Of a stretch of DNA of 64,000 nt, positions 30,901 through 39,531 are shown piece after piece (position 1 is the first letter of the stretch; each line of letters starts with the position of its first letter). The notes beneath the pieces are model-generated. The model was not told the DNA's origin. It saw only the letters and a list, made by a program, of their open reading frames with translations, and did no database searches. Made by a program: the position numbers and the translations under genes. This stretch comes from Leptolyngbya sp. PCC 7375 (GTDB lineage: Bacteria > Cyanobacteriota > Cyanobacteriia > Phormidesmidales > Phormidesmidaceae). The DNA is taken from NCBI RefSeq assembly GCF_000316115.1, contig NZ_JH993797.1:3024486-3088485 (forward strand). The letters run 5' to 3'.

Positions 30901-31137
30901 TCCTGGAAGCATGTATTGCCAGGGGACTCTCCAGGGAGCTTTATCCAAATAACAGAGAATAGTCCATCCTTCCCTTTAACGAATCTCCCCAAAGGACATA
31001 AGAAGAAGGCTCAACAAGATCAGGATAAACAAGTTGAATGGAATAAGGATACCAACTCAGCAGATCTGGCCTATATCCTCTACCAGACCCCTGTTTTAGT
31101 TGCTGTCCATGCCGCTGAGATGCTGCAACCGTTCTAA
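27928..31137 (+). CDS. Giant-protein operon gene 4: unknown soluble protein, 1069 aa
   Basis: Starts inside the stop of gene 3 (ATGA overlap), so it is translationally coupled. An aromatic, acidic motif lies at residues 98-114 (LPYIDFYDEDFPWRYTP), followed by RLSPWIMLVVLKG. I recall similar LPYIEF..FPW..TP segments in actinobacterial hypothetical proteins encoded near DUF6603 genes, but have no name for the family. There is no signal peptide, membrane segment or known catalytic motif. The middle (about 450-560) is rich in R/M (STTMRRLMRPRGRLMQ) and the region 600-700 is acidic and proline-rich. Confidence 0.85.
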   Translation: MTNPKPNNHIGTYSFLPWLRQGIANQIGKTTSNQKRATIPISLKIKGDPIKGAAPLGPIIIPENIQLFGPGDIVGSNSRAIIKVEPHHWITNFEPNYLPYIDFYDEDFPWRYTPTAPDKAKHRLSPWIMLVVLKGAEEENAEFEDGKTIKGKPLPYIKITVPDVKTVFPPADQLWAWAHVHVNQDLILSQDDIVSKDQDIETIILPKFQKMLAQNPDVAYSRILCPRRLDANAGYHAFLIPVFETGRLAGLGLDPSKAPSATHSAWEHYDAKKEFEPNHYPYYHHWYFRTGTVGDFEYLVRLLQPKPVDKRVGTRAMDVQNPGSNLPGINTDKVKGVLRLGGALKVPKSTPPDDDWAQPYPQEFQRKLAAFINLADDYAQKGALKANEESGLWEVVNPDDGEESASKIDPDPLITPPLYGRWHSLTQRLLSDRQGTPVENQENWVHTLNLDPRFRVAAGFGTRVIQDQQEDYMHQAWAQVGDILEANQHRRNAQLALTSSSWYARHLTPLMAAQPEKACAFMAPVHSRIVCQGTTAAYRLKTSIVPKAAVSTTMRRLMRPRGRLMQALSFTDSIRPDNLLDRINSGEVSAAPVRGTPTGIITMEVFARILAERIPQAPEALSEENQIPERVDGLPESGHFDIFRPEDELPILPPGGPDSPEAERFKIALRDMYSVFVASKEVSEEPTPSSLDLSALTECLFHGLNPDITIPRRIRQMEQLPARLEVENGEDFTEVMVYPEFDIPMYKPLKDISSELFLPNINLIEQNSITLLETNQPFIESYMVGLNHEMGRELLWREYPTDQRGSYFRQFWDASSYYDPKAPDADERREKLKDIPPLHLWSKTDKTGALGKHDHRETGEDEEELVLVIRGELLKKYPTAVIYAHRARWQMKDGKVDNTVARLPIKLEAAEREKPPRNKVKSPLYSAKVEPDIYFFGFDLTPVEAKGGTGVKATKETDESGWFFVIKERPGEPRFGLDVGEAGDLDIWNDLSWKHVLPGDSPGSFIQITENSPSFPLTNLPKGHKKKAQQDQDKQVEWNKDTNSADLAYILYQTPVLVAVHAAEMLQPF

Positions 31138-31159
31138 TTTCGCTGTGAGGAGTTTGGGT

Positions 31160-34100
31160 ATGTCTAACCTTGAATTTGCCAGATTAAGAAGGGAATTACA
31201 GCAAGCGCGAACTCAGAAAGAGTCAGCGCGCATGGCCTACTTTCAAACAGAAGAGCAGGTTAGAAAGCTACAGTTAGAATATGCCCAGCTACAGCGCAGC
31301 CTAGACCCGAATAACCCCGAACATCAAGCAAGGCTGCAGCAGGTACAGGATAATTTGACCAGAGCAGAGCAGACAGCCAGGGTACAACAACAAACCTATC
31401 AACAATTTCAGCAACCAGAGCAGACTGCGTTTGAGGCTTTTGCATCGCTGACCGCTGATCCGACTCAGGAAATTAATCAATGTGATGATGGCTATCCGTT
31501 TCTCCTGCTCCCGGTGCGCCTAGAAACCCGGTTTAAGGAAGTATCCCCTGGTAAAACAGAGCTTTGGGTCAGAGTCTATCCAGATGAGTGTGCCGTTGAT
31601 ACGTTCGAACCGGTTCTTTCTCAGGCAGAAATAGTCAGTGCTCAGACCTACTGGATAGAGATATGGCAGGCAAGGGATGAGGCACAAGAGCGGGCCGCTT
31701 GGCGAAGACTGGTAACCAGTCATGGCTCGGGACGCGCTTACTGGATCTTACATGATGAATATCATGGCTATCGCCCCCTCAATCTGGATCAAAAACCAAT
31801 CAGTAGGGGAGAAGTCATTTTAGTCATTCCCACTGAAAAGCCACCTCGTAAGCGTGTTCAGGATAGGTTAGTCAACTATTGGGAAGCCATTCTACAAGGT
31901 AATCCTCTACAAATAGAAGCTGCTTGGATTGAACTCTTGAGAGTCGCAGCAAGAGGCGAACAGGATGCTGAGTATTTGATTCAAGAATATCGACCTCTCA
32001 ATCTTGAGGAAACTTTAGAATCTCAGGATCCTCTAAGACCCGTTGCGGCTAGGGTTACCTTTCTCATTTTTCCCAAGCCTGACGATGTACCCACTCAATT
32101 GCAGTCTTGGGCTCAAGCCCCCAAAGTTAATGTTTTTCCAGATCGCTTTGTTCTACTTGCCTATAAAGAGAGAAATGGAGCACTAAATGAAGAATTAAGG
32201 ATTCCAGGTAATCCTATCCCATCTCCCCTGATTGTCGGTCCCGATCCTTCTGCTCCCCCTGAGGAACAGCTTAGGCAAGATGACAAGGGGAATCTCGTTT
32301 TCAACGATTCGCTTCAATGGATGGTTGACTTTGAGCGAGCGGTTGAATGGGGCCTGGGATTTAAGGTCGAGCTAGAAGGAGAACATAAGAAAGGGTTTGA
32401 TCGCCTGTTAGTTGTTGGGCTACGTTTGAGTGCCAGCATCCCTGAAAGTACAGCGTTGTTGGAAACGCTGATTGAACACCACCACTATGGCACGAGTGGC
32501 TTCAGCATACTGCCCCAGGGAACACCCACCAATAATACAGATGACGGTGGCGCTGGCCGCAGTGAAGATGCTGATACCAGTTATGACCACTACTTCTTAA
32601 AAGATGGATTTACTGAAACAGATGATTGGTTTCTGAAGCAAGATGGCCAGTGTTTTGCCGACTGTTTAGGAATTGATTCTAGTGTATTGAAACGGGTTCT
32701 GCATAGCGACGGCACTGACCAGCGTGAGGCTCGGGCGATGAACGTTGCGCTATGGCCTGCGACCTTAGGCTACATGATGAATACTATGATGTGGCCCGTC
32801 TTTAATGAGAATGTTATTGAGAATACTTATCAGTTCTTGAAATACCTGGTGAGTGGTCGGGGCATGATTCCAGCAATCAGGATCGGCAATCAACCATATG
32901 GTATTTTGCCGACCACTACCTTTTCCAGAATGGACTGGTTTGACGATGAATTCCCACCACTAGAAAACTTAGATTTCTCTCATTCAAAGGATATCAATAC
33001 CTATTTAATTGAACTTTATAGAATCTTAAATGTTATCGGTGATCACTGGGACAAGCATCTAGATGATCTTGCCTATGTTGGCAAACCAAGAGTAGCTGGC
33101 CAGGCAAACGTAAAAGATGCTCATCAGACACTGCTAAATATCCTGGGGCTACACTCAAGCTCAGTCAAGTTTGATCAACGCTATTCTCAAGGTTTCCTCT
33201 CTATTTATGACCTCTTAATTCTCGAGGAGTTCGATGAAAATTTTCGAGATAATTTCATATGGGCTGCAAAGGAATGTAGAAGCAACGGATTGCTATTGCT
33301 GAACCGGTTGGGCTACAGGGGAAAGGAGCAGTTTGGGAACAAGGACAATAAAGTACCAAAAATTTGGGAACAAGTCTTTGCCTCCAAAGAAAATCGCTTA
33401 AAAGGTCCAGTCATTGATGACCGTCCCTTGTCAGAAACTGAAGGCATTCGTAGCTATACGGCTCGCGATGGCACACTGAATCCCGAGGGAGACAACTATA
33501 TCAAATGGTTGAGAAAGACTATACGTAGCAATAACACATCCAAACCCTTAAATGCCCTACGCCTCTATCAGGGACTCGTCAAGGATAAACCACCTAACGC
33601 ACTACTTTTTATTCTTTTGCGCCATGCTCTAATGTTGGAGTACCTGGATATTAGCCTGCGTCTTCATCAAGGAGTTTTGACTCCTGAAGAGTTGAATGCC
33701 GCTCGCACCGAGCCAGAATTTATTCACATCGAATCAAAGCCTGGAAATGGCCCGCAATTAGACAACAGCGAAAGCCGTTGGCGCTTTCTGTATAAGAGTG
33801 AACCAGCAATCACAAAAGATGCGAATGAGCAGGTATGTGATTATATCTCTGGCTCTTTTGAGTCATTACCTGAAGCGTATATATTGCGAGATCAATTAGA
33901 AGCTCTAGAACAGCTTGAAGATGCCCCTACTGCTCATTTGGAACGGGTCTTCGCTGAGCACATAGACTGCTGCAGCTATCGGTTGGATGCTTGGAAATCA
34001 GGATTAATTCATTATCAATTGCGGGCCATGCGTTCTCGCATTAGCTATGACGATCAGCAAGACAGATCTCAAGGAGTCTATCTCGGTGCATACGCTTGGC

Positions 34101-37100
34101 TAGAGGATGTGCGCCCAGAAAACAAGTCATTAACTCCTGTCAATCTTGAGCCAGAATTAGACGGCATCTTCAATACAGGAACTACGTCTCCACTACTAAG
34201 AGATAAAAATAATGGCGGCTATATCCATACACCTTCCCTAAATCAGGCGATTACGGCTGCCGTACTACGCAATGCTTATTTGTCCTATGCCACTCCTGAG
34301 GAGCCGGACTTATTCGCAGTCAATCTTTCGTCTGAACGGGTGAGGGCAGCTATGTCAATCCTGGAAGGCATACGCGGTGGTCAAAGTTTGGGAGCATTGC
34401 TTGGTTATCAGTTAGAACGTGGGCTGCATGATCGACATCGGTATGACTTAATTCTGGTATCCCTTGAGAGCGCCGTCGCTCTTCCTGGAGAAGGCAAAGA
34501 TTTGGTGATTGTAGCGAAAATACAAAACGGTAATTTCTATCATGCTCGTATTTTCGATAGCACTGGAAACGTAGCTGTTAATAAGGGAAAAGACGAGTTT
34601 TTACCTGATGCAGTGCTTATTCAGGAATTAGATACAGCGCTTAGCAGTCAATCAATTAGTGCCGCCGTAAAAAATGAACTCATACAAAAGGTTACATCAA
34701 GTTTAGGCCATGACCTCGATATTGAGGTGGATCAGTTTATCTACAAATTACGTAAAGCCTTCTCTCTTAGAGCAGATCACCTCAGCGCTACTAAGACTGA
34801 AGAGGGTGTACCGATTCAAGCAATTGAAGCCCGCAATGTTGTAGATGGGCTGAAACTTATTAACCAGATTAAGAAGTCAGAAAATAAGACCTACCCCTTT
34901 GGCAGTAGAACACTTGAAACACTTGATCAGCGCTTCCCTCCGGCTCCCAACAGTACCCAAGTAGCCGTAATCAATGCTGAGGTTGATAGATTATTAAACA
35001 TCTATGACGCTATTGCAGATTTGGCACTGGCTGAAAGCGTTCATCAAGTTGTACAGGGCAACTACGATCGCACTGCGGCTACCCTGGAAACCTACAGTAA
35101 GGGCCATTATCCCCCCGAACCCGATGTGATCCAAACGCCGCGCAGTGGTGTCACGCTTACCCATCGAGTTGGGGTTCATCTGGCATCTGGGCTGAACTCT
35201 AATATTTCTCCCCTAGGTGGGATCAAGCTTACGCCTCGGATGCAAGCGGAGCCCTCTGTTAATGCCTGGTTAGCCCAGCTTTCGCCTACCCCTACTTCGG
35301 TTGGTTGCCAGGTAACCTGGGATGACCCTGTTCAAGGTTTACAGGAGATTGTCGTTACACAACAGGATTTACAACTGCAACCTATCGACCTGCTCTACCT
35401 TGTGCAGAGTGAAGAACAACCGGATATATCCGGTTTGGATGATCGAATCTTACTTTATATCATCACAGCCTTCTCACTACGCCCGGATGCCCAAATTGCC
35501 ATTCATCACCTTGAGCCGGTGGACGGAGTTGTCACATTTTTTGAACTAGCGCCTCTCCTCAGAAGCTTACGAAATCTGATCCTTCATTCGCGCCCACTTA
35601 AGCGAAGCGATGTTCTGTTGACAAACGATGCGGAGTCGCTTGAGGAAGAACTCACATTTGTTGATAAAGACCGAATTACACAAGTTAAAGGCGGTCTGGA
35701 AAAGCTCAGGACTGATGTGGAGGATTTTTATACGCTCCTGAACACTCGATTAAGCAATCTAGATCATTGGCGAGAGGAGGTGTTTGACAACATTGATGCT
35801 GATATTTCTAACTTTTCAACGCTGCTTTCTACCGCCAATCTTTATGGAGTACCCCAAACATCCTGGAGATTCGCTTGCGAGTGGCAACGCCGAACATTTA
35901 ATGACCTATTGGAAAAGGTGCAAGAAGTGGTCGATCGTTGGGAAGCTAAACTAGACCAGTTTGATGACTTAATCAGTGATTATGACGCATTGCCAGAGAC
36001 AGCCCTAGAGGAAGAGCGATATACCCTACTGCAACGGGCAGAGCTTGTGATTTCGACGGAATTGAGCAGCCCCCGGCCATCTACACCTGAAGATCTACGT
36101 AGGAGCCTATTGTCCAAAAGAGCAGCGTTTGTCCAGCGTTTAAGCGATTTCTCTAGCATCCTTGGCACATCAGAAACCACAATTGCCCAGGTACTGGCAG
36201 ATGTTAAGTTACTCCTACCGGTATCTGATTTTGATCTCCAGGAAGTTGATCTCAGCTCTATTGAACAAGCAATCTTGTCTTTTTCTGAAGACCTGATGGA
36301 TATGGCCAAAAGCCTTACTGATGAGCTTCAGAAACGTCTTGCTACAGCTCAAGAGCAGCTTGATCAGCATGACAACGCTACTCAAGCAAGTGTCAGGGTT
36401 GAGGCTTTGCAGAAAGCTGCAAAAGCAATGCTAGGCGAGGACTTTCAAGTATTACCAGAATTTGAGTTGACCTCAAGCCAGGGTGATGAATGGGAAAAAG
36501 CTTTCAATTTGAGCCAAAATGGTGACCTGCTGCGACATTTAACCCAAACCCTCGTACCTCCCATTGACTTTCCCCTGGATGATTGGCTCTACGGTGTAGC
36601 GCGAGTACGTGAAAAAATGCATTCCTGGGAGCAGTTGACACTTTTGACAGGAGCGTTTGGCCAAGCAGAACCTGAGCTAGAACCTATTCAACTACCCTAC
36701 AAAGCGGATGACCTTTGGCTGGGAATGCAGTTTCCAGACGACTATCATTTAGATGGCGATCGACTCCTTTATACTGCTCATTACGCTGTTGATTTCAAGA
36801 AGCAGCAACGGCAGTGTGGCCTCCTCTTGGATGAGTGGACAGAAGTGATTCCAATTGTTCAGGAAAAATCTGACACCGGACAGGTTAAGCTCAAATCCCA
36901 AGAAACCACAGGTATTGCCTTTAACTATGACCGCCCTAATAGTGAACCTCCGCAAACCTGGCTACTCGTAACTCCAGCGCAATTCCAAGGGCAGTGGCAA
37001 TGGGCCGATCTTGTCGATGCCATTAACGAAACTCTGGATATGGCCAAAAAGCGTGCCATTGAGCCAGAGCAGCTTATGGGTAAGAAGAAGGAAGGGGAAG

Positions 37101-37237
37101 AAGAAACACCAAATGTCCCAGAAGACTACTATGCACATTTTTTGCCTGCAACCTTGATGGCTGTAAATCTATATCAAGTCTCGATTTCAGCCAACTTGGC
37201 TGAGAACAATAAAGTTTACGACCAACTACCGGAGTAG
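31160..37237 (+). CDS. Giant-protein operon gene 5: coiled-coil giant protein, 2025 aa
   Basis: The ATG at 31160 has a GAGGAG site 7 bases upstream and is preferred to an upstream in-frame start inside gene 4. An N-terminal coiled coil (about residues 1-95, FARLRRELQQARTQKESARM and following heptads) leads to a folded domain (GYPFLLLPVRLETRFKEV). Long helical stretches follow, with a second large coiled-coil region at about 1490-1780 (KLRTDVEDFYTLL; ELQKRLATAQEQLDQHDNAT). The motif GRGMIPAIRIGNQPYGILP near residue 570 looks strongly conserved. There is no membrane segment. It looks like a structural scaffold rather than an enzyme. No family recognised. Confidence 0.88.
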   Translation: MSNLEFARLRRELQQARTQKESARMAYFQTEEQVRKLQLEYAQLQRSLDPNNPEHQARLQQVQDNLTRAEQTARVQQQTYQQFQQPEQTAFEAFASLTADPTQEINQCDDGYPFLLLPVRLETRFKEVSPGKTELWVRVYPDECAVDTFEPVLSQAEIVSAQTYWIEIWQARDEAQERAAWRRLVTSHGSGRAYWILHDEYHGYRPLNLDQKPISRGEVILVIPTEKPPRKRVQDRLVNYWEAILQGNPLQIEAAWIELLRVAARGEQDAEYLIQEYRPLNLEETLESQDPLRPVAARVTFLIFPKPDDVPTQLQSWAQAPKVNVFPDRFVLLAYKERNGALNEELRIPGNPIPSPLIVGPDPSAPPEEQLRQDDKGNLVFNDSLQWMVDFERAVEWGLGFKVELEGEHKKGFDRLLVVGLRLSASIPESTALLETLIEHHHYGTSGFSILPQGTPTNNTDDGGAGRSEDADTSYDHYFLKDGFTETDDWFLKQDGQCFADCLGIDSSVLKRVLHSDGTDQREARAMNVALWPATLGYMMNTMMWPVFNENVIENTYQFLKYLVSGRGMIPAIRIGNQPYGILPTTTFSRMDWFDDEFPPLENLDFSHSKDINTYLIELYRILNVIGDHWDKHLDDLAYVGKPRVAGQANVKDAHQTLLNILGLHSSSVKFDQRYSQGFLSIYDLLILEEFDENFRDNFIWAAKECRSNGLLLLNRLGYRGKEQFGNKDNKVPKIWEQVFASKENRLKGPVIDDRPLSETEGIRSYTARDGTLNPEGDNYIKWLRKTIRSNNTSKPLNALRLYQGLVKDKPPNALLFILLRHALMLEYLDISLRLHQGVLTPEELNAARTEPEFIHIESKPGNGPQLDNSESRWRFLYKSEPAITKDANEQVCDYISGSFESLPEAYILRDQLEALEQLEDAPTAHLERVFAEHIDCCSYRLDAWKSGLIHYQLRAMRSRISYDDQQDRSQGVYLGAYAWLEDVRPENKSLTPVNLEPELDGIFNTGTTSPLLRDKNNGGYIHTPSLNQAITAAVLRNAYLSYATPEEPDLFAVNLSSERVRAAMSILEGIRGGQSLGALLGYQLERGLHDRHRYDLILVSLESAVALPGEGKDLVIVAKIQNGNFYHARIFDSTGNVAVNKGKDEFLPDAVLIQELDTALSSQSISAAVKNELIQKVTSSLGHDLDIEVDQFIYKLRKAFSLRADHLSATKTEEGVPIQAIEARNVVDGLKLINQIKKSENKTYPFGSRTLETLDQRFPPAPNSTQVAVINAEVDRLLNIYDAIADLALAESVHQVVQGNYDRTAATLETYSKGHYPPEPDVIQTPRSGVTLTHRVGVHLASGLNSNISPLGGIKLTPRMQAEPSVNAWLAQLSPTPTSVGCQVTWDDPVQGLQEIVVTQQDLQLQPIDLLYLVQSEEQPDISGLDDRILLYIITAFSLRPDAQIAIHHLEPVDGVVTFFELAPLLRSLRNLILHSRPLKRSDVLLTNDAESLEEELTFVDKDRITQVKGGLEKLRTDVEDFYTLLNTRLSNLDHWREEVFDNIDADISNFSTLLSTANLYGVPQTSWRFACEWQRRTFNDLLEKVQEVVDRWEAKLDQFDDLISDYDALPETALEEERYTLLQRAELVISTELSSPRPSTPEDLRRSLLSKRAAFVQRLSDFSSILGTSETTIAQVLADVKLLLPVSDFDLQEVDLSSIEQAILSFSEDLMDMAKSLTDELQKRLATAQEQLDQHDNATQASVRVEALQKAAKAMLGEDFQVLPEFELTSSQGDEWEKAFNLSQNGDLLRHLTQTLVPPIDFPLDDWLYGVARVREKMHSWEQLTLLTGAFGQAEPELEPIQLPYKADDLWLGMQFPDDYHLDGDRLLYTAHYAVDFKKQQRQCGLLLDEWTEVIPIVQEKSDTGQVKLKSQETTGIAFNYDRPNSEPPQTWLLVTPAQFQGQWQWADLVDAINETLDMAKKRAIEPEQLMGKKKEGEEETPNVPEDYYAHFLPATLMAVNLYQVSISANLAENNKVYDQLPE

Positions 37238-37242
37238 AATCC

Positions 37243-39162
37243 ATGAAAGGTAAGTATCTAGTTGACAATATTGTTGAAGCCCTCAATACCCGTAAACATC
37301 CTCAAATTACGTTCTGGAATCGGCTGGAAGGACGTCCGCGCACACAGAACTTTGATCGTTCCCTCAGGGCGGAAGTCCGAGATGCTCTGTGGATGCTCAC
37401 CCGACAATGGCAGTTGGGTGAATTTAGAGGGGATGACGCGGGGTCGCCCATCTCAAGCAAGATACACATCTCTACAACAGGGCTAACCAAATATCGTGCC
37501 AATAGACATAAGGTAGAAGCCTTTGAAGATGAAATTCCCTTAGAAACCAAAGCTGAGCGTCGCCCAATTCCGATGAATTTGGGCAATCAGGTTATGTCTT
37601 TAGATATCCGGTTATTGATGGGTCGTCAGTGGCTTAAGCTGATCAGTCGAGTTGGCGATTATGCTAACCAATATATTGCTCTGTATCCCATTCAACGGCC
37701 AGACCCTAACCAGAAAGAGGATGCCCCTACTTGTGCCCATCTAGAAAATTGGCAAAGCTTTGCAGCGGTCGCCAAGCGTCGGATGGATGGCGGTCTCTTG
37801 TACACTTACCTGACTGATTACCCTGCTGATTTGCCGGAAATCGAACGTCCGCGCGCCTCTGATCATCTTCACGCATCAAATAATGAGGACTTAGTCGCTA
37901 TCGATGAGATGGGCGATCGGTTTATTCAATGGTTTGAGTCACTCTATTATCAACCCCCACGATCAGGTGATGACGCTTGGGATCCGGCTCGGCTAGAGTA
38001 CCAATTTGCTTGTTCTGCCCCCAAAGCAAACGGTGAAACCGTTTTTTCTGCCGACGAGTATTATCACGGTCATCTAGATTGGTACAACGTTGATATTGAC
38101 ACAGCTTCCCAAGGTTTAGGGGATATCGATGGTGCTGCTACCCCAGATCCCCAAAGTACCGATACCCAAACCCTCATTCCCACGCCCGTACTATTTAGTG
38201 GGATGCCCAATACCCGTTGGTGGGCTTTTGAAAACAGGAAAACCAACTTTGGTGATATCAAAGCCGATACCACTGAGTTGGCAAAGTTGCTTTTAATCGA
38301 ATTTGGCCTCATCTATGCCAATGACTGGTTTCTGATGCCTTACACCCTTCCTGTTGGCAGTGTTGCCCAAATTGAAGGCATGACAGTGACCAATGTTTTT
38401 GGAGAACGCTTTTGGATTGAAGCAGCAGGTAGTGGGGTTGACAACGACTGGCAGCGCTGGAGCATGTTTACCCTGGACAAAAAGGGTGATTTAAATGAGA
38501 AAGCCGACACCGCTTTACTCTTATTGCCGACGGTGCCAAAAGTTCAAGAAGGGGATCCACTCGAAGAAATTGTGCTCATTAGAGATGAAATGGCCAATAT
38601 GGTGTGGGGAATTGAGAAAACTATTCCATTAGCGGATGGCACCAGTAAACCCGGCTTAGAAGCTGCATTAGAAACCCAAAACTTTTACCAAACGTTATTA
38701 GACCAAACGCATCCAAATGGGGACTCTAATTCACCCGATTATAAGGCGAATATTCGTTATCAGCTGATGACCAGTGTTCCTGAAAACTGGATCCCACTGA
38801 TTCCTGTTCATGTTGAGAATGATAATCGAGAGATTCAGCTGCAGCGAGCTGCTATGCCTCGCATCTTAGAGCATGACGCAGAGCCACCTGTAAAAATTCG
38901 GCCTCGAACCGTTCTTTTACGCCAAGGCTTGGATCAAGTCCCTGCATTACCCTATTTCATCCACGAAGAAGAAGTCCCCAGGGCTGGGGTGAGGATAAAG
39001 CAATCTTTTCAACGTACTCGCTGGCGTAATGGTGAGGTTTTTGTCTGGTTGGGTGTCCGGAAGCAAACGGGGCGAGGTGAAGGATGGAGTGGTCTTGCTT
39101 TCGACCGCCTTGAAAATGTAGAAGCAGTCGGGAACAATGGGGAAAGTCCTGATATTGTTTAG
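37243..39162 (+). CDS. Giant-protein operon gene 6: protein with RQWQxGEFxGxDAGSP motif, 639 aa
   Basis: Starts 5 bases after gene 5 with a GGAG site overlapping the previous stop. Residues 49-69 read LWMLTRQWQLGEF then RGDDAGSPI; I recall this RQWQ.GEF.G.DAGSP motif from uncharacterised proteins encoded beside DUF6603 genes in other phyla. The rest is alpha/beta with many tryptophans (PNTRWWAFE; NDWQRWSMF) and ends in an Arg-rich beta segment. It lacks signal peptide and membrane segments. It ends only 8 bases before a pseudogene of the plasmid-like module, so any partner gene further downstream may have been lost. Confidence 0.85.
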   Translation: MKGKYLVDNIVEALNTRKHPQITFWNRLEGRPRTQNFDRSLRAEVRDALWMLTRQWQLGEFRGDDAGSPISSKIHISTTGLTKYRANRHKVEAFEDEIPLETKAERRPIPMNLGNQVMSLDIRLLMGRQWLKLISRVGDYANQYIALYPIQRPDPNQKEDAPTCAHLENWQSFAAVAKRRMDGGLLYTYLTDYPADLPEIERPRASDHLHASNNEDLVAIDEMGDRFIQWFESLYYQPPRSGDDAWDPARLEYQFACSAPKANGETVFSADEYYHGHLDWYNVDIDTASQGLGDIDGAATPDPQSTDTQTLIPTPVLFSGMPNTRWWAFENRKTNFGDIKADTTELAKLLLIEFGLIYANDWFLMPYTLPVGSVAQIEGMTVTNVFGERFWIEAAGSGVDNDWQRWSMFTLDKKGDLNEKADTALLLLPTVPKVQEGDPLEEIVLIRDEMANMVWGIEKTIPLADGTSKPGLEAALETQNFYQTLLDQTHPNGDSNSPDYKANIRYQLMTSVPENWIPLIPVHVENDNREIQLQRAAMPRILEHDAEPPVKIRPRTVLLRQGLDQVPALPYFIHEEEVPRAGVRIKQSFQRTRWRNGEVFVWLGVRKQTGRGEGWSGLAFDRLENVEAVGNNGESPDIV

Positions 39163-39169
39163 TCAGCTC

Positions 39170-39475
39170 TTATTCATTTATATGCATAGGTTTTGGCTCT
39201 CCTTTCTTCATGTATGACAGTTGAAAATACCTAAGGAGTTCCTGCCGAATCAGAGCAAATCGCTGAACATCCTCTTGGGTTAGCCAGGACTCGATTTGAT
39301 AGAACGTTTGGCCATTCTCCTGTTGGGTTCTCGACGTCAGAATCGTCGCCGGTAAATGGTTGGCATATCCCTTGAACTTAATATTTAGATTTTGGCCCCT
39401 TTACACGATCGTGTAGAATTGTTTGCCCTCAAATACCCGCTGCCCCCAGGGCTGATCTCCACAAAAACGCTCCAA
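39170..39475 (-). pseudogene. 5'-truncated, nonsense-mutated paralogue of the 128-aa gene at 55148-55534
   Basis: Translating the minus strand from 39475 gives LERFCGDQPWGQRVFEGKQ, FYTIV, a TAA stop, then RGQNLNIKFKGYANHLPATI and ESWLTQEDVQRFALIRQE. It is collinear and closely similar along its whole length to the intact 128-aa protein (LERFCGDQPRGQRVFEGKQ, FYTIVERGRNLNIEFKG and so on). The first ~30 codons are missing; in their place is one arm of a large inverted repeat. The internal TAA (about 39416) replaces a Glu codon. This is a dead copy of the third gene of the second ParM operon. Confidence 0.85.
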
Positions 39476-39531
39476 TGATCAGCCTGTCAAACCTGGTCAA
39501 TTGTCATTGTCCAGGTTTGACAGGCTGATCA
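39476..39531. repeat. Perfect 21-bp inverted repeat at the ftsK 3' end
   Basis: Arms 39476-39496 and 39511-39531 are exact reverse complements, separated by 14 bases. The right arm encodes part of the C-terminus of the FtsK-like protein; the left arm begins right after its stop codon (39497-39499) and abuts the truncated pseudogene. It could act as a strong hairpin or terminator, but there is no T-run. Confidence 0.85.

Noticed and set aside
20860..39162. Contractile injection system or phage tail locus
   Set aside because: No sheath, tube, baseplate-wedge, LysM, VgrG-like or AAA+ ATPase gene is recognisable among the six proteins, so the label is not supported, though a remote structural link is not excluded.
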